DNA from: Hyphomicrobiales bacterium
GTDB taxonomy: Bacteria; Pseudomonadota; Alphaproteobacteria; Rhizobiales; Beijerinckiaceae
Assembly: GCA_947374125.1 (NCBI GenBank)
Contig: CANCAR010000021.1
Location: 1 to 20,892 of the forward strand
Reading direction: 5' to 3'
Length of the DNA: 20,892 nt
Below are positions 14,046 through 20,892 of this stretch, one piece after another. Every line of letters starts with the position of its first letter. Position 1 is the stretch's first letter. The translations under genes and the position numbers were made by a program. A model generated the notes under the pieces. The model saw only the letters and a list, made by a program, of their open reading frames with translations, did no database searches and had not been told where the DNA came from.

Positions 14046-15287
14046 TCAGCTTCGATAATCGCCGTTGATTTCGACATACTCTTTTGTGAGATCGCAGGTC
14101 CAGACGGTGAATTCACTTTTTCCAAGGCCAATATCGATCCCGATGTCGATTGTTTGCTGTTTCATCAGCGCGGAGACGGTTGCTTCATCATAAGAAGCGT
14201 CCCTCGCGCCTTTGTGCGCCACGCGAATGCCGCCGAACGAGATCGAGAGTCTATCGCGGTCGGCGGGCTCGCCTGCTTTGCCGACGGCTGCAACGATGCG
14301 GCCCCAATTGGCATCTTCGCCCGCAATTGCGGTTTTAAGCAGCGGTGAATCAGCAACCGATTTGGCTATTTTCTTGGCAGAAGCGGTGCTCCTAGCGCCC
14401 TTAACGGTGATGGACACAAAATGCCGCGCACCTTCGCCGTCTTTGACGACTTGGTGGGCGAGATTGGTGAGCAACTCATCCAGCGCCTTGCGGAAGCCCA
14501 ACAATCTTTTGTCCGAGGCTTTGTCGATCCGTGGCGCGCCACGCTGTTCAGCGGCACCTGTAGCAAACAGGATCAGCGTATCAGAGGTGGAGGTATCGCT
14601 ATCCACCGTAATCGCGTTGAACGAGGTGGCCGTGCCTTTCGTGAGCAGGGACTGCAACACGTCGTGCTCAATTGGCGCATCGGTAAACACAAAAGATAGC
14701 ATGGTCGCCATATCCGGCGCGATCATGCCCGCCCCTTTGGCAATACCATTGATGGTAACGGTGACGCCGCCAAGCTCGGTGGTAACGGAAGCGACCTTCG
14801 GATAGGTATCCGTCGTCATGATCGCCTTAGCGGGCTCGATCCAAGGAGTAGATTTGAGCTTTTTTGCTGCTTTTTGGAGTGGTCCATCGAATTTCGAAGC
14901 ATCCAAGGGTTCGCCGATTACACCGGTCGAGGCTAGAACAATCTCGCGTGGCTTGCAGCCGAGTGCTTCAGCTGCGATGCCCGCGGTCGCTTTAACCGTC
15001 TCCTTACCGGCCTTGCCGGTAAAGGCGTTGGCATTGCCGGAATTCACCACCAAGCCCCGCGCTTTGCCTGATTTCAGCACATCCCGGCACCAATCAACCG
15101 GAGCCGAAGGGCATTTTGAGCGGGTAAAGACACCTGCCGCCTGTGTTCCCTTGGAAAGAGCCACCAGCAACACGTCAGTACGGTCTTTGTACTTAATCCC
15201 CGCCGAGGCGGTGGCAAAACTCACCCCCTCGATCACTGGAAGTTCTGGATAATCCTTCGGTGCAAGCGGGGAGATGGCTGTCGACAT
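14046..15287 (-). CDS. argJ: Bifunctional ornithine acetyltransferase / N-acetylglutamate synthase
   Basis: A 413-residue ArgJ that recycles the acetyl group between N-acetylornithine and glutamate in arginine synthesis. The precursor cleaves itself into alpha and beta chains at the conserved KGAGMIAPDMATML motif (184-197); the nucleophile is T195, which becomes the N-terminus of the beta chain. VVNSGNANAFTG (80-91) and ASTGVIGEPL (119-128) are the other conserved blocks, and the protein ends EINGDYRS as in the family. ArgJ proteins may be mono- or bifunctional, and sequence does not settle which. It starts 36 bases after ppiC ends, a pairing upstream of which secA diverges, as in many Alphaproteobacteria. 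Confidence 0.95.
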   Translation of the reverse strand: MSTAISPLAPKDYPELPVIEGVSFATASAGIKYKDRTDVLLVALSKGTQAAGVFTRSKCPSAPVDWCRDVLKSGKARGLVVNSGNANAFTGKAGKETVKATAGIAAEALGCKPREIVLASTGVIGEPLDASKFDGPLQKAAKKLKSTPWIEPAKAIMTTDTYPKVASVTTELGGVTVTINGIAKGAGMIAPDMATMLSFVFTDAPIEHDVLQSLLTKGTATSFNAITVDSDTSTSDTLILFATGAAEQRGAPRIDKASDKRLLGFRKALDELLTNLAHQVVKDGEGARHFVSITVKGARSTASAKKIAKSVADSPLLKTAIAGEDANWGRIVAAVGKAGEPADRDRLSISFGGIRVAHKGARDASYDEATVSALMKQQTIDIGIDIGLGKSEFTVWTCDLTKEYVEINGDYRS

Positions 15288-15323
15288 GGCTTGGCTCTTG
15301 GGTTTTAGGCCTTCAGGTTTAGG

Positions 15324-16169
15324 TCACTGAGCAGCAGGAGCTGCTGGAGGATCAATCCGCTCAATTTTTGCAGTTGAGCGCAAGGTCTTTAGCGTTTCCT
15401 GCTGCGTGCGGCGGAACATAAACTGTTCAATCTGGTCCTTTACCTCTTCATAAGTCGGTACAGGCTTTTCACGCTTTTCGGTCATCTTGATGACGTGGAA
15501 GCCGAACTGGCTCTTTACCGGATCCGAAATCTGGCCCGGCGCTAAAGCAAAAGCGGCGGTCGAAAATTCTGGAACCATGCGTTCCTTCGTGAAGAAGCCC
15601 AGATCACCGCCCTGTTTGCCCGAGCCAGGGTCTTTTGATAGCTCGGCAGCCAATTTGGCGAAGTCTTCACCGGCCTTCAACCGCTTCACAATATCTTTGG
15701 CCTGATCTTCCGTTTCGACCAGAATATGGCTTGCCCGAACTTCCGTCTCTGGCTTCAGGCTTTTAACCGTGTCAGCATACAGGGCTCGCATGGACGTGTC
15801 CGTCACGGCCTTTTTTGCCTCTACCGCGTTAAATTCCTCAAACAGCATCCGATCAGTTTGATATCCAAGGCGGCGTTTAAAGTCGGCATCGTCGGTGAGC
15901 TTTGCATCACGCGCCGCCTTTGCCGCCAGACGAATATCCGTAATATAGCTGATGGCATATTCCCGACGCTGCGCTTCCGGAATTTGCTGGATCGATTCGC
16001 CCAAATCCGTGAGTGCCATTATCACATCGGCTTCGGTGATATCCGTATCGTTCACTTTTGCAACAACATGATCGGGTTTGTTTTGCGCAATGGCCGGTGA
16101 AACCACGCCAAAACTGGCCAGACCAACGCATAAAACAGCAAAACGGAGCAAATGCTTATGAGACGACAT
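15324..16169 (-). CDS. Periplasmic PpiC-type (parvulin) peptidyl-prolyl isomerase
   Basis: A 281-residue exported foldase. Residues 1-28 form a signal peptide ending in SPAIA-Q, so cleavage after A28 is likely and there is no lipobox cysteine. Residues ~30-130 are a helical SurA/PrsA-like N-terminal part. The parvulin domain spans about 144-235: VRASHILVETEDQA, FAKLAAELSKDPGS, GGDLGFFTKERMVPEF and GQISDPVKSQFGFHVIK. The tail is rich in proline and alanine. It probably assists outer-membrane or periplasmic protein folding after Sec export, which fits its place divergent from secA. AAGGA lies 6 bases before the ATG. It is the first gene of the eight-gene minus-strand run. Confidence 0.92.
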   Translation of the reverse strand: MSSHKHLLRFAVLCVGLASFGVVSPAIAQNKPDHVVAKVNDTDITEADVIMALTDLGESIQQIPEAQRREYAISYITDIRLAAKAARDAKLTDDADFKRRLGYQTDRMLFEEFNAVEAKKAVTDTSMRALYADTVKSLKPETEVRASHILVETEDQAKDIVKRLKAGEDFAKLAAELSKDPGSGKQGGDLGFFTKERMVPEFSTAAFALAPGQISDPVKSQFGFHVIKMTEKREKPVPTYEEVKDQIEQFMFRRTQQETLKTLRSTAKIERIDPPAAPAAQ

Positions 16170-16256
16170 GTGTGATCCTTTGGGTGTCGCGAGAGGTTAT
16201 TTATGGAAGCCATGACCGAAGCGGCGGCTCCTTGCAAGCGCTCTGGGCCCACCTGT

Positions 16257-16284
16257 TTGAAAAAATCGCTTCGATACCTATCTA
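16257..16284 (+). promoter_or_regulatory. Candidate secA promoter
   Basis: TTGAAA (16257-16262) and TATCTA (16279-16284) are separated by 16 bases and resemble a sigma-70 type promoter reading toward secA. It would give a leader of about 135 bases. The whole gap 16170-16427 is the only room for the divergent ppiC and secA promoters. No equally good promoter was found for ppiC. Confidence 0.35.
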
Positions 16285-16384
16285 TGAAAAGCTTTGTAGG
16301 TCAAAATGCTCACGCCAAAATGCGCAAGTATGGTCGCCTTGCGGAAATATTGCGGCTATAGAAGTCGCCAAACATAATGTGGCT

Positions 16385-16403
16385 GGTTCGGGTTTTCCGA
16401 ACC
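16385..16403 (+). promoter_or_regulatory. Hairpin in the secA leader
   Basis: GGTTCGG (16385-16391) and CCGAACC (16397-16403) form a perfect 7-bp stem with a GTTTT loop, followed by only TTT. It lies 24 bases before the secA ATG, between the candidate promoter and the ribosome site AAAGGG. The lack of a long T run makes simple termination unlikely, so a role in controlling secA translation or mRNA stability is possible. Confidence 0.45.
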
Positions 16404-16427
16404 TTTGCGGATGATAAAGGGTCTTCT

Positions 16428-19202
16428 ATGTTCGGCGCACTCGCCAAAAAGATTTTCGGCTCGGCTAATGACCGCAGGCTGAAGACATTTTCTCCTAAGG
16501 TTCAAGCCATCAACGCGCTAGAAAGCGAAGTGGCCGCTTTGTCCGATGATGCGTTGCGTGCCCGGACGGACGAGTTCCGTGCTCAGCTTGCGGCCGGTAA
16601 ATCACTGGATGATATCCTTGTCCCCGCCTTTGCAACGGTACGCGAGGCAGCCAAACGCGTCCTTGGCCAGCGCCATTTCGATGTGCAGTTGATCGGCGGT
16701 ATGGTGCTGCACGAGGGTTCCATCGCCGAAATGAAGACGGGCGAGGGCAAGACGCTCGTTGCGACCTTGGCGACCTACCTCAACGCGCTGTCGGGTAACG
16801 GCGTGCATGTGATCACGGTCAACGACTATCTCGCCCGACGCGATTCGGAGTGGATGGGACAGGTTTACCGCTTCTTGGGTCTAACCGTCGGCGTCATCGT
16901 ACATGGGCTCGACGATTCCGAGCGCGCAACCGCCTATGCTGCGGATATCACCTATGGAACGAACAACGAGTTCGGCTTCGATTATCTCCGCGACAATATG
17001 AAATACGAGCTCGCCCAAATGGCGCAGCGCGGACATAATTTTGCGATTGTCGACGAAGTCGATTCGATTTTGGTCGACGAAGCGCGCACGCCTTTGATCA
17101 TTTCCGGCCCATTGGACGACCGGTCCGAGCTTTATAATTCGATTGATGTGATCATTCCTCGCCTTACGCGCGAGCATTATGATTTGGACGAAAAACAGCG
17201 TTCCGTATCGCTCACCGAGGCCGGTAATGAGAAGATCGAAGAATTACTCGCCGAAGTGGGGTTGTTGAAAGAGGGCTCCCTCTATGATGCGGCCAATGCG
17301 ACGCTGGTGCATCACGTTAATCAGGCCTTGCGCGCGCACTCTTTGTTTCAGCGCGACAAGGACTACATCGTCCGCAACGACGAAGTCGTGATCATTGACG
17401 AGTTTACTGGCCGTATGATGCCCGGTCGCCGCTATTCCGAGGGCCTTCATCAGGCGCTTGAGGCCAAAGAAAAAGTTGCCATCCAGCCTGAAAACCAGAC
17501 TCTAGCCTCCATTACCTTCCAAAACTATTTCAGGCTCTATGACAAGCTCGCTGGCATGACCGGAACAGCCGCGACCGAGGCTGACGAGTTCATGGACATT
17601 TATAAGCTCGATGTCGTCGAAATCCCGACCAATCTCGTGGTGTCCCGTATCGACGAGGATGATGAAGTCTACCGCACGTCGGAAGAAAAAAACCGCGCGA
17701 TTGTTCGCGAGATTGAGGCAGCCGTTGAAAAAGGCCAGCCCATTCTGGTCGGCACCACATCGATTGAGAAGTCGGAAGTACTCGGCGAGGTGTTAGAGAA
17801 GCACGGCTACAAGATGATCGATTTTACCGATCCAAAAGCGCTGTTGCCGCTCTATGAATCCGCGCGTACCGGCAAGCCTTCGAAAACATTTGCTATTCTG
17901 AACGCCCGTTTCCACGAGCAGGAAGCCTATATTGTTGCCCAAGCCGGCGTACCTGGTGCGGTAACGATTGCGACAAATATGGCCGGTCGCGGTACGGATA
18001 TTCAGCTCGGCGGTAACATTGCGATGCGGATCCGCCATGAATTGGTGGATATGGCCGAGGGGCCGACGCGTGATGCTGCCGAAATCGCCATTCGCGCGGA
18101 AGTCGCTGAGCTCAAGCAAAAGGCGCTGGCCGCCGGTGGGCTTTACGTGGTCGGCACCGAGCGCCATGAAAGCCGCCGTATCGATAATCAGCTTCGTGGC
18201 CGCTCCGGTCGTCAGGGCGATCCGGGTCGCTCGAAATTCTATCTGTCGCTGCAAGATGATTTGATGCGGATTTTCGGCTCCGATCGCATGGACGGTATGT
18301 TGCAGAAATTGGGCCTTGCCGAGGATGAAGCCATCATCCATCCTTGGATCAACAAGGCCATCGAAAAGGCGCAGCAAAAAGTCGAGGCGCGCAATTTCGA
18401 TATCCGCAAAAACATCCTCAAATATGATGACGTGATGAACGACCAGCGCAAGGTCGTGTTCGAGCAGCGCCGTGAATTTATGGCGGAAGAAAGCGTGCGC
18501 GAAACCATCGATGAGATGCGTCACGCCGTGCTGGATGATCTCGTTGCCACCAGCATCCCAGAAGGGGCTTATCCCGAACAATGGGACGTTCCCGGTTTGG
18601 AAGAAGGCGTTTCAAAGGCGCTTGGTCTTAATCTTCCCGTCGCCGATTGGGCGAAGGAAGAAGGCATAGCGGATGAGGAGTTGCGCGAGCGGCTCCGAAC
18701 CGCGTCGGACGAGGGCTATGCCCGCCGCATCGAGCGGAACACGCCCGATGTGATGACCTATGTTGAAAAGCAAGTCTTGCTGCAGACACTGGATCACCTC
18801 TGGCGCGAGCATTTGGTGACGCTTGACCATTTGCGTCAGGTCATCGGCTGGCGCGGTTACGCGCAGCGTGACCCGTTAAACGAGTATAAACAGGAAGCTT
18901 TTGATCTCTTCAACGGCCTCGTTACCCATTTGCGTGAGCAGGTAACGGGACAATTGATGCGGATTGAAGTGATGTTCCAAGCGCCCTCACCACCCCCTCC
19001 TCCGGTGATGGAAATGGTGCATACCAATCCGATCACGGGTGAAAACGAGGAAACGCTTGCCAATCTGGCCTTCGCAAGCCCGGCTGCGACGCCTGAGCGA
19101 AAGGCAACCGATCCCGCAACATGGGGTCGCGTTGGCCGTAACGAGCCCTGCCCCTGCGGTTCGGGGAAGAAGTACAAGCACTGCCACGGAATACTGTCAT
19201 AG
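16428..19202 (+). CDS. secA: Preprotein translocase ATPase SecA
   Basis: A 924-residue SecA, the motor that drives preproteins through SecYEG. Walker A is GEGKT at 105-109 and Walker B is DEVD at 209-212, with the SecA signature ITYGTNNEFGFDYLRDN at 174-190. TNMAGRGTDIQLGG and RGRSGRQGDPG are nucleotide-domain 2 motifs. The C-terminal zinc module has C908, C910 and C919 with H920 (CPCGSGKKYKHCH), used for SecB and lipid contact. The open frame begins 17 codons earlier at an ATG (16377), but AAAGGG precedes the ATG at 16428 by 6 bases and MFGALAKKIFGS is the standard start. It is the last core gene before AT-richer integrated DNA; its stop is followed within 110 bases by an integrase. Confidence 0.97.
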   Translation: MFGALAKKIFGSANDRRLKTFSPKVQAINALESEVAALSDDALRARTDEFRAQLAAGKSLDDILVPAFATVREAAKRVLGQRHFDVQLIGGMVLHEGSIAEMKTGEGKTLVATLATYLNALSGNGVHVITVNDYLARRDSEWMGQVYRFLGLTVGVIVHGLDDSERATAYAADITYGTNNEFGFDYLRDNMKYELAQMAQRGHNFAIVDEVDSILVDEARTPLIISGPLDDRSELYNSIDVIIPRLTREHYDLDEKQRSVSLTEAGNEKIEELLAEVGLLKEGSLYDAANATLVHHVNQALRAHSLFQRDKDYIVRNDEVVIIDEFTGRMMPGRRYSEGLHQALEAKEKVAIQPENQTLASITFQNYFRLYDKLAGMTGTAATEADEFMDIYKLDVVEIPTNLVVSRIDEDDEVYRTSEEKNRAIVREIEAAVEKGQPILVGTTSIEKSEVLGEVLEKHGYKMIDFTDPKALLPLYESARTGKPSKTFAILNARFHEQEAYIVAQAGVPGAVTIATNMAGRGTDIQLGGNIAMRIRHELVDMAEGPTRDAAEIAIRAEVAELKQKALAAGGLYVVGTERHESRRIDNQLRGRSGRQGDPGRSKFYLSLQDDLMRIFGSDRMDGMLQKLGLAEDEAIIHPWINKAIEKAQQKVEARNFDIRKNILKYDDVMNDQRKVVFEQRREFMAEESVRETIDEMRHAVLDDLVATSIPEGAYPEQWDVPGLEEGVSKALGLNLPVADWAKEEGIADEELRERLRTASDEGYARRIERNTPDVMTYVEKQVLLQTLDHLWREHLVTLDHLRQVIGWRGYAQRDPLNEYKQEAFDLFNGLVTHLREQVTGQLMRIEVMFQAPSPPPPPVMEMVHTNPITGENEETLANLAFASPAATPERKATDPATWGRVGRNEPCPCGSGKKYKHCHGILS

Positions 19203-19242
19203 CATTGATTTAACTAGTTTTTTTACGTCATAATCTAAGGTA

Positions 19243-19306
19243 TTGCACCTGCACAAGACCTGTGCAAATATGGGTTCATGTGCATATCTGTGCAGAACCT
19301 GTGCAA
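19243..19306 (+). promoter_or_regulatory. Cluster of TGTGCA motifs upstream of the integrase
   Basis: TGTGCA occurs at 19261, 19279, 19289 and 19300, and in inverse form (TGCACA) at 19250, with TTGCAC at 19243. Two copies share a 10-base unit, ACCTGTGCAA (19258-19267 and 19297-19306). The last three are spaced by 10 and 11 bases, one helical turn, so a protein could bind them on one face. The position directly before a tyrosine recombinase and after secA fits arm-type sites for the integrase or excisionase, or an operator. Read as protein the stretch is an odd cysteine-rich repeat, which argues against it being coding. Confidence 0.6.
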
Positions 19307-19311
19307 GTACT

Positions 19312-20532
19312 ATGGAAGATGCAACGCGAATAGCTGATGGTATTGGTGTCGTATATAAACGCGCAGGCGTGTATTACGTTCGCGTTCGCATAGCACCTAA
19401 CAAGTATATCCACCGCACTCTTAAAACATCTAACAAGCAATTAGCTATCAAGGCTGGTATCAAGTACTGCCATAAGCTTGAGGCGCGCACTGAGCTTGGT
19501 GTTCCTGTAACCATAAAGAAGTTTGTTGACGTTATTAACGAGTATGAAGAATTTAGAGAGCGCGAGAAAAAGCAAGGTCGTACTAAAGATAGTATGATGA
19601 GGCAGATAACGCGCGTATCTAAGTTTTGGCGCGAGTTTGCAGGCAAGCGACTAATTACCGAAGTCAACAACGCGACCTTTGAAGAGTTTGTCGATTGGCG
19701 TCGAAACTATTATCATCGCAAGACGGCAGCTGAGCTTAAGCTAATCAGAAACTATAAGCTAAACCCGACTGACAAGACCATGCAGTGGGAAGTCATGCTG
19801 GGCAAGGCAATCATCAAGTGGGCTTATGGTCGTGGCTATCGTGGTCGTGAACCTGATCCAACTTATGTTTATAAGATAAAGAAACGGCGCGTGCGCCCAG
19901 CGTTTGAATTAAGTGAATACAGGATACTTTGGCGAGCGCTGATAAAGTGGGAGCGCGATTGTGAAGTCGAAGAGTATAAGCATACACGACAGCTCTTGCG
20001 CGACTATGTGCTCATACTATCCAATAGCGGCATGCGCGTCGGTGAGGCCAATAACCTGAAGATTAAGGACGTCCAGCCTTTTAAGGATCGGCTTGGACGC
20101 AAGAACTATCGTTTGATTGTTAATGGAAAGACTGGACTTCGTGATGTCATACCACGCACGATCACGGTGAAGTATATAGACCGACTTATGGCTCGCAAGA
20201 CCAATCCTAAGCCTAACGATTGGCTATTTGCCATGAAGGACGGCAGTAAGATCATCACTCTGATAGATCAGTTTGATAAGGTTACAGAGATGGCTGGATT
20301 GCGCGTCAATAGCCATGGTCTCAAGTTTAGCCTGTATAGCTTGCGGCATTTTTATGCAGTCATGGGATTGCGTAACGAGGTCGGCGTGTTTGATATCGCG
20401 CGGAATATGGGAACAAGCGTTCAGATTATCCAAGACTATTATGGCAAGCAAGCTACGCCACTAGCTAATGCCACGGCGCTCGGTGGATTATCACGCCGAC
20501 ACCGCAGAGATAGGGTTGACGTTGAGAGTTGA
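19312..20532 (+). CDS. Tyrosine recombinase / phage-type integrase
   Basis: A 406-residue site-specific recombinase from the ATG at 19312. An N-terminal arm-binding-like region (about 8-60, VYKRAGVYYVRVRI) is followed by a SAM-like core-binding domain (about 70-180) and the catalytic domain (about 200-385). Catalytic residues are R242 (NSGMRVGEA), K273 (NGKTG), R345 and H346 (YSLRHFYA), and the nucleophile Y377 (QDYYGK). The first His of the usual HxxR box is Y342, and the His of the usual LGH is T368 (MGTS), a known variant pattern in this superfamily. The frame is open upstream to a TTG at 19243, but that part is cysteine-rich and overlaps a motif cluster. No good ribosome site precedes either start. 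Codons are more AT-rich than in the genes before it, a sign of transfer. Confidence 0.9.
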   Translation: MEDATRIADGIGVVYKRAGVYYVRVRIAPNKYIHRTLKTSNKQLAIKAGIKYCHKLEARTELGVPVTIKKFVDVINEYEEFREREKKQGRTKDSMMRQITRVSKFWREFAGKRLITEVNNATFEEFVDWRRNYYHRKTAAELKLIRNYKLNPTDKTMQWEVMLGKAIIKWAYGRGYRGREPDPTYVYKIKKRRVRPAFELSEYRILWRALIKWERDCEVEEYKHTRQLLRDYVLILSNSGMRVGEANNLKIKDVQPFKDRLGRKNYRLIVNGKTGLRDVIPRTITVKYIDRLMARKTNPKPNDWLFAMKDGSKIITLIDQFDKVTEMAGLRVNSHGLKFSLYSLRHFYAVMGLRNEVGVFDIARNMGTSVQIIQDYYGKQATPLANATALGGLSRRHRRDRVDVES

Positions 20533-20545
20533 GCATCGTCGTTAC

Positions 20546-20577
20546 GATAAGAGCGCAGCTAACACTGCGCTCTTATC
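20546..20577. terminator. Bidirectional terminator hairpin
   Basis: A perfect 13-bp inverted repeat, GATAAGAGCGCAG (20546-20558) and its complement (20565-20577), with loop CTAACA. It sits 13 bases after the integrase stop and 7 bases beyond the stop of the convergent small gene. The GC core with AT-rich outer stem suits termination from both sides, although no long T run follows. Confidence 0.8.
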
Positions 20578-20584
20578 TAATGAA

Positions 20585-20881
20585 TTATGCGGCCTTAGCG
20601 CGTGTTGCTTTACGCTTATTGTTGATTGATGTGATATGATTATCTAGTTCGCCGTTTGCTGCAGCAAGTATCAGCTTCTGCAATAGATCAGGTAAGCTAG
20701 CCACATCATTGACAGCGATGGCTGATTTGCCCTTCTCGAATTCGATTGGCTTGTTCGCCCATCTGATGACAAGCACCACGCCATCTTCCGTTGTTTCCCA
20801 CCAACGCTTGAGACGCTTCTCTACTTCAAGCTGATGTTTGACACCATCATCAGTGATAGCCCAATGACGTTTAAGTACCAC
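20585..20881 (-). CDS. Hypothetical protein, possibly cut by the window edge
   Basis: At least 98 residues from a GTG at 20881. The frame has no stop in the remaining 11 bases, so the true start may lie outside the window. I do not recognise the family. It is a small mixed-charge protein with no signal peptide or membrane segment. Two aromatic-rich stretches stand out (KRHWAITDDG and RLKRWWETTEDGVVLVIRW), and the tail is basic (NNKRKATRAKA). AT-rich codon use like that of the integrase, and its convergence on it across a shared terminator, suggest it belongs to the same integrated element. No function is proposed. Confidence 0.6.
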   Translation of the reverse strand: MVLKRHWAITDDGVKHQLEVEKRLKRWWETTEDGVVLVIRWANKPIEFEKGKSAIAVNDVASLPDLLQKLILAAANGELDNHITSINNKRKATRAKAA

Positions 20882-20892
20882 ATGTCGCTTAC

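Noticed and set aside
16058..16414. Possible small plus-strand gene between ppiC and secA
   Set aside because: Its first third overlaps ppiC antisense, the protein shows no motif, and the region is better explained as a divergent control region.
17793..18581. 262-codon open frame on the minus strand opposite secA
   Set aside because: It is inside an intact secA with no recognisable domain or start signal.
19203..19242. Intrinsic terminator for secA
   Set aside because: There is a run of seven T at about 19218-19224, but no hairpin beyond the 8-base AACTAGTT palindrome before it.
19243..19311. TGTGCA cluster as a plasmid-type replication origin with iterons
   Set aside because: No replication initiator gene or AT-rich unwinding region is visible, and the adjacent gene is an integrase.

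Overview
The window is chromosomal DNA from an alphaproteobacterium. The evidence is the set and order of its genes: secA divergent from a PpiC-type isomerase and argJ; purS-purQ-purL followed by bolA and a monothiol glutaredoxin; and argH - lptM-like lipoprotein - lysA - TIGR02302 membrane protein next to a divergent TlpA-like thioredoxin. This order is familiar from Hyphomicrobiales (Rhizobiales) and relatives, but I cannot name the genus. Composition by eye is moderately GC-rich up to the end of secA and clearly more AT-rich after it.

Layout. 1-2100: a complete HNH endonuclease (+), then dsbB and a YqaA/DedA-type membrane protein as a minus-strand pair, flanked by two elaborate palindromic intergenic repeats. 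2084-2757: a Phd-VapC type toxin-antitoxin pair (-). 2850-8369: a four-gene minus-strand run, argH - lptM-like - lysA - TIGR02302, giving arginine and lysine/DAP synthesis plus two envelope proteins. 8407-9054: divergent TlpA-like thioredoxin (+), tail-to-tail with a second toxin-antitoxin module (RelE/ParE toxin and ribbon-helix-helix antitoxin, -). 9669-16169: eight minus-strand genes read in the order ppiC, argJ, purS, purQ, purL, bolA, DUF29, grxD. Gaps are short or absent, so they are probably transcribed together at least in part. 16428-19202: secA (+), with a 258-base divergent control region upstream. 19203-20892: the edge of an integrated element, with a cluster of TGTGCA motifs, a tyrosine recombinase, a strong bidirectional terminator and an unrecognised small gene running to the right edge.

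How the genes work together. PurS, PurQ and PurL are the three subunits of FGAM synthase. BolA and the CGFS glutaredoxin form the usual iron-sulfur cluster partnership, here with a DUF29 gene between them. SecA exports preproteins and the periplasmic PpiC protein probably helps fold them. DsbB and TlpA act on disulfides or thiols at the membrane.

The most unusual signals are in non-coding DNA. Two different paired-palindrome elements (649-750 and 1894-2062) contain four hairpins in all. Each hairpin closes on the same GCGRAGC loop while its outer stem differs by compensating base pairs. A 7-base tandem repeat beside the first element supplies the last codons and the stop of dsbB. A cluster of TGTGCA motifs, partly at helical spacing, precedes the integrase just after secA. 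No rRNA, tRNA or CRISPR array was seen, and no gene-free stretch exceeds 300 bases.
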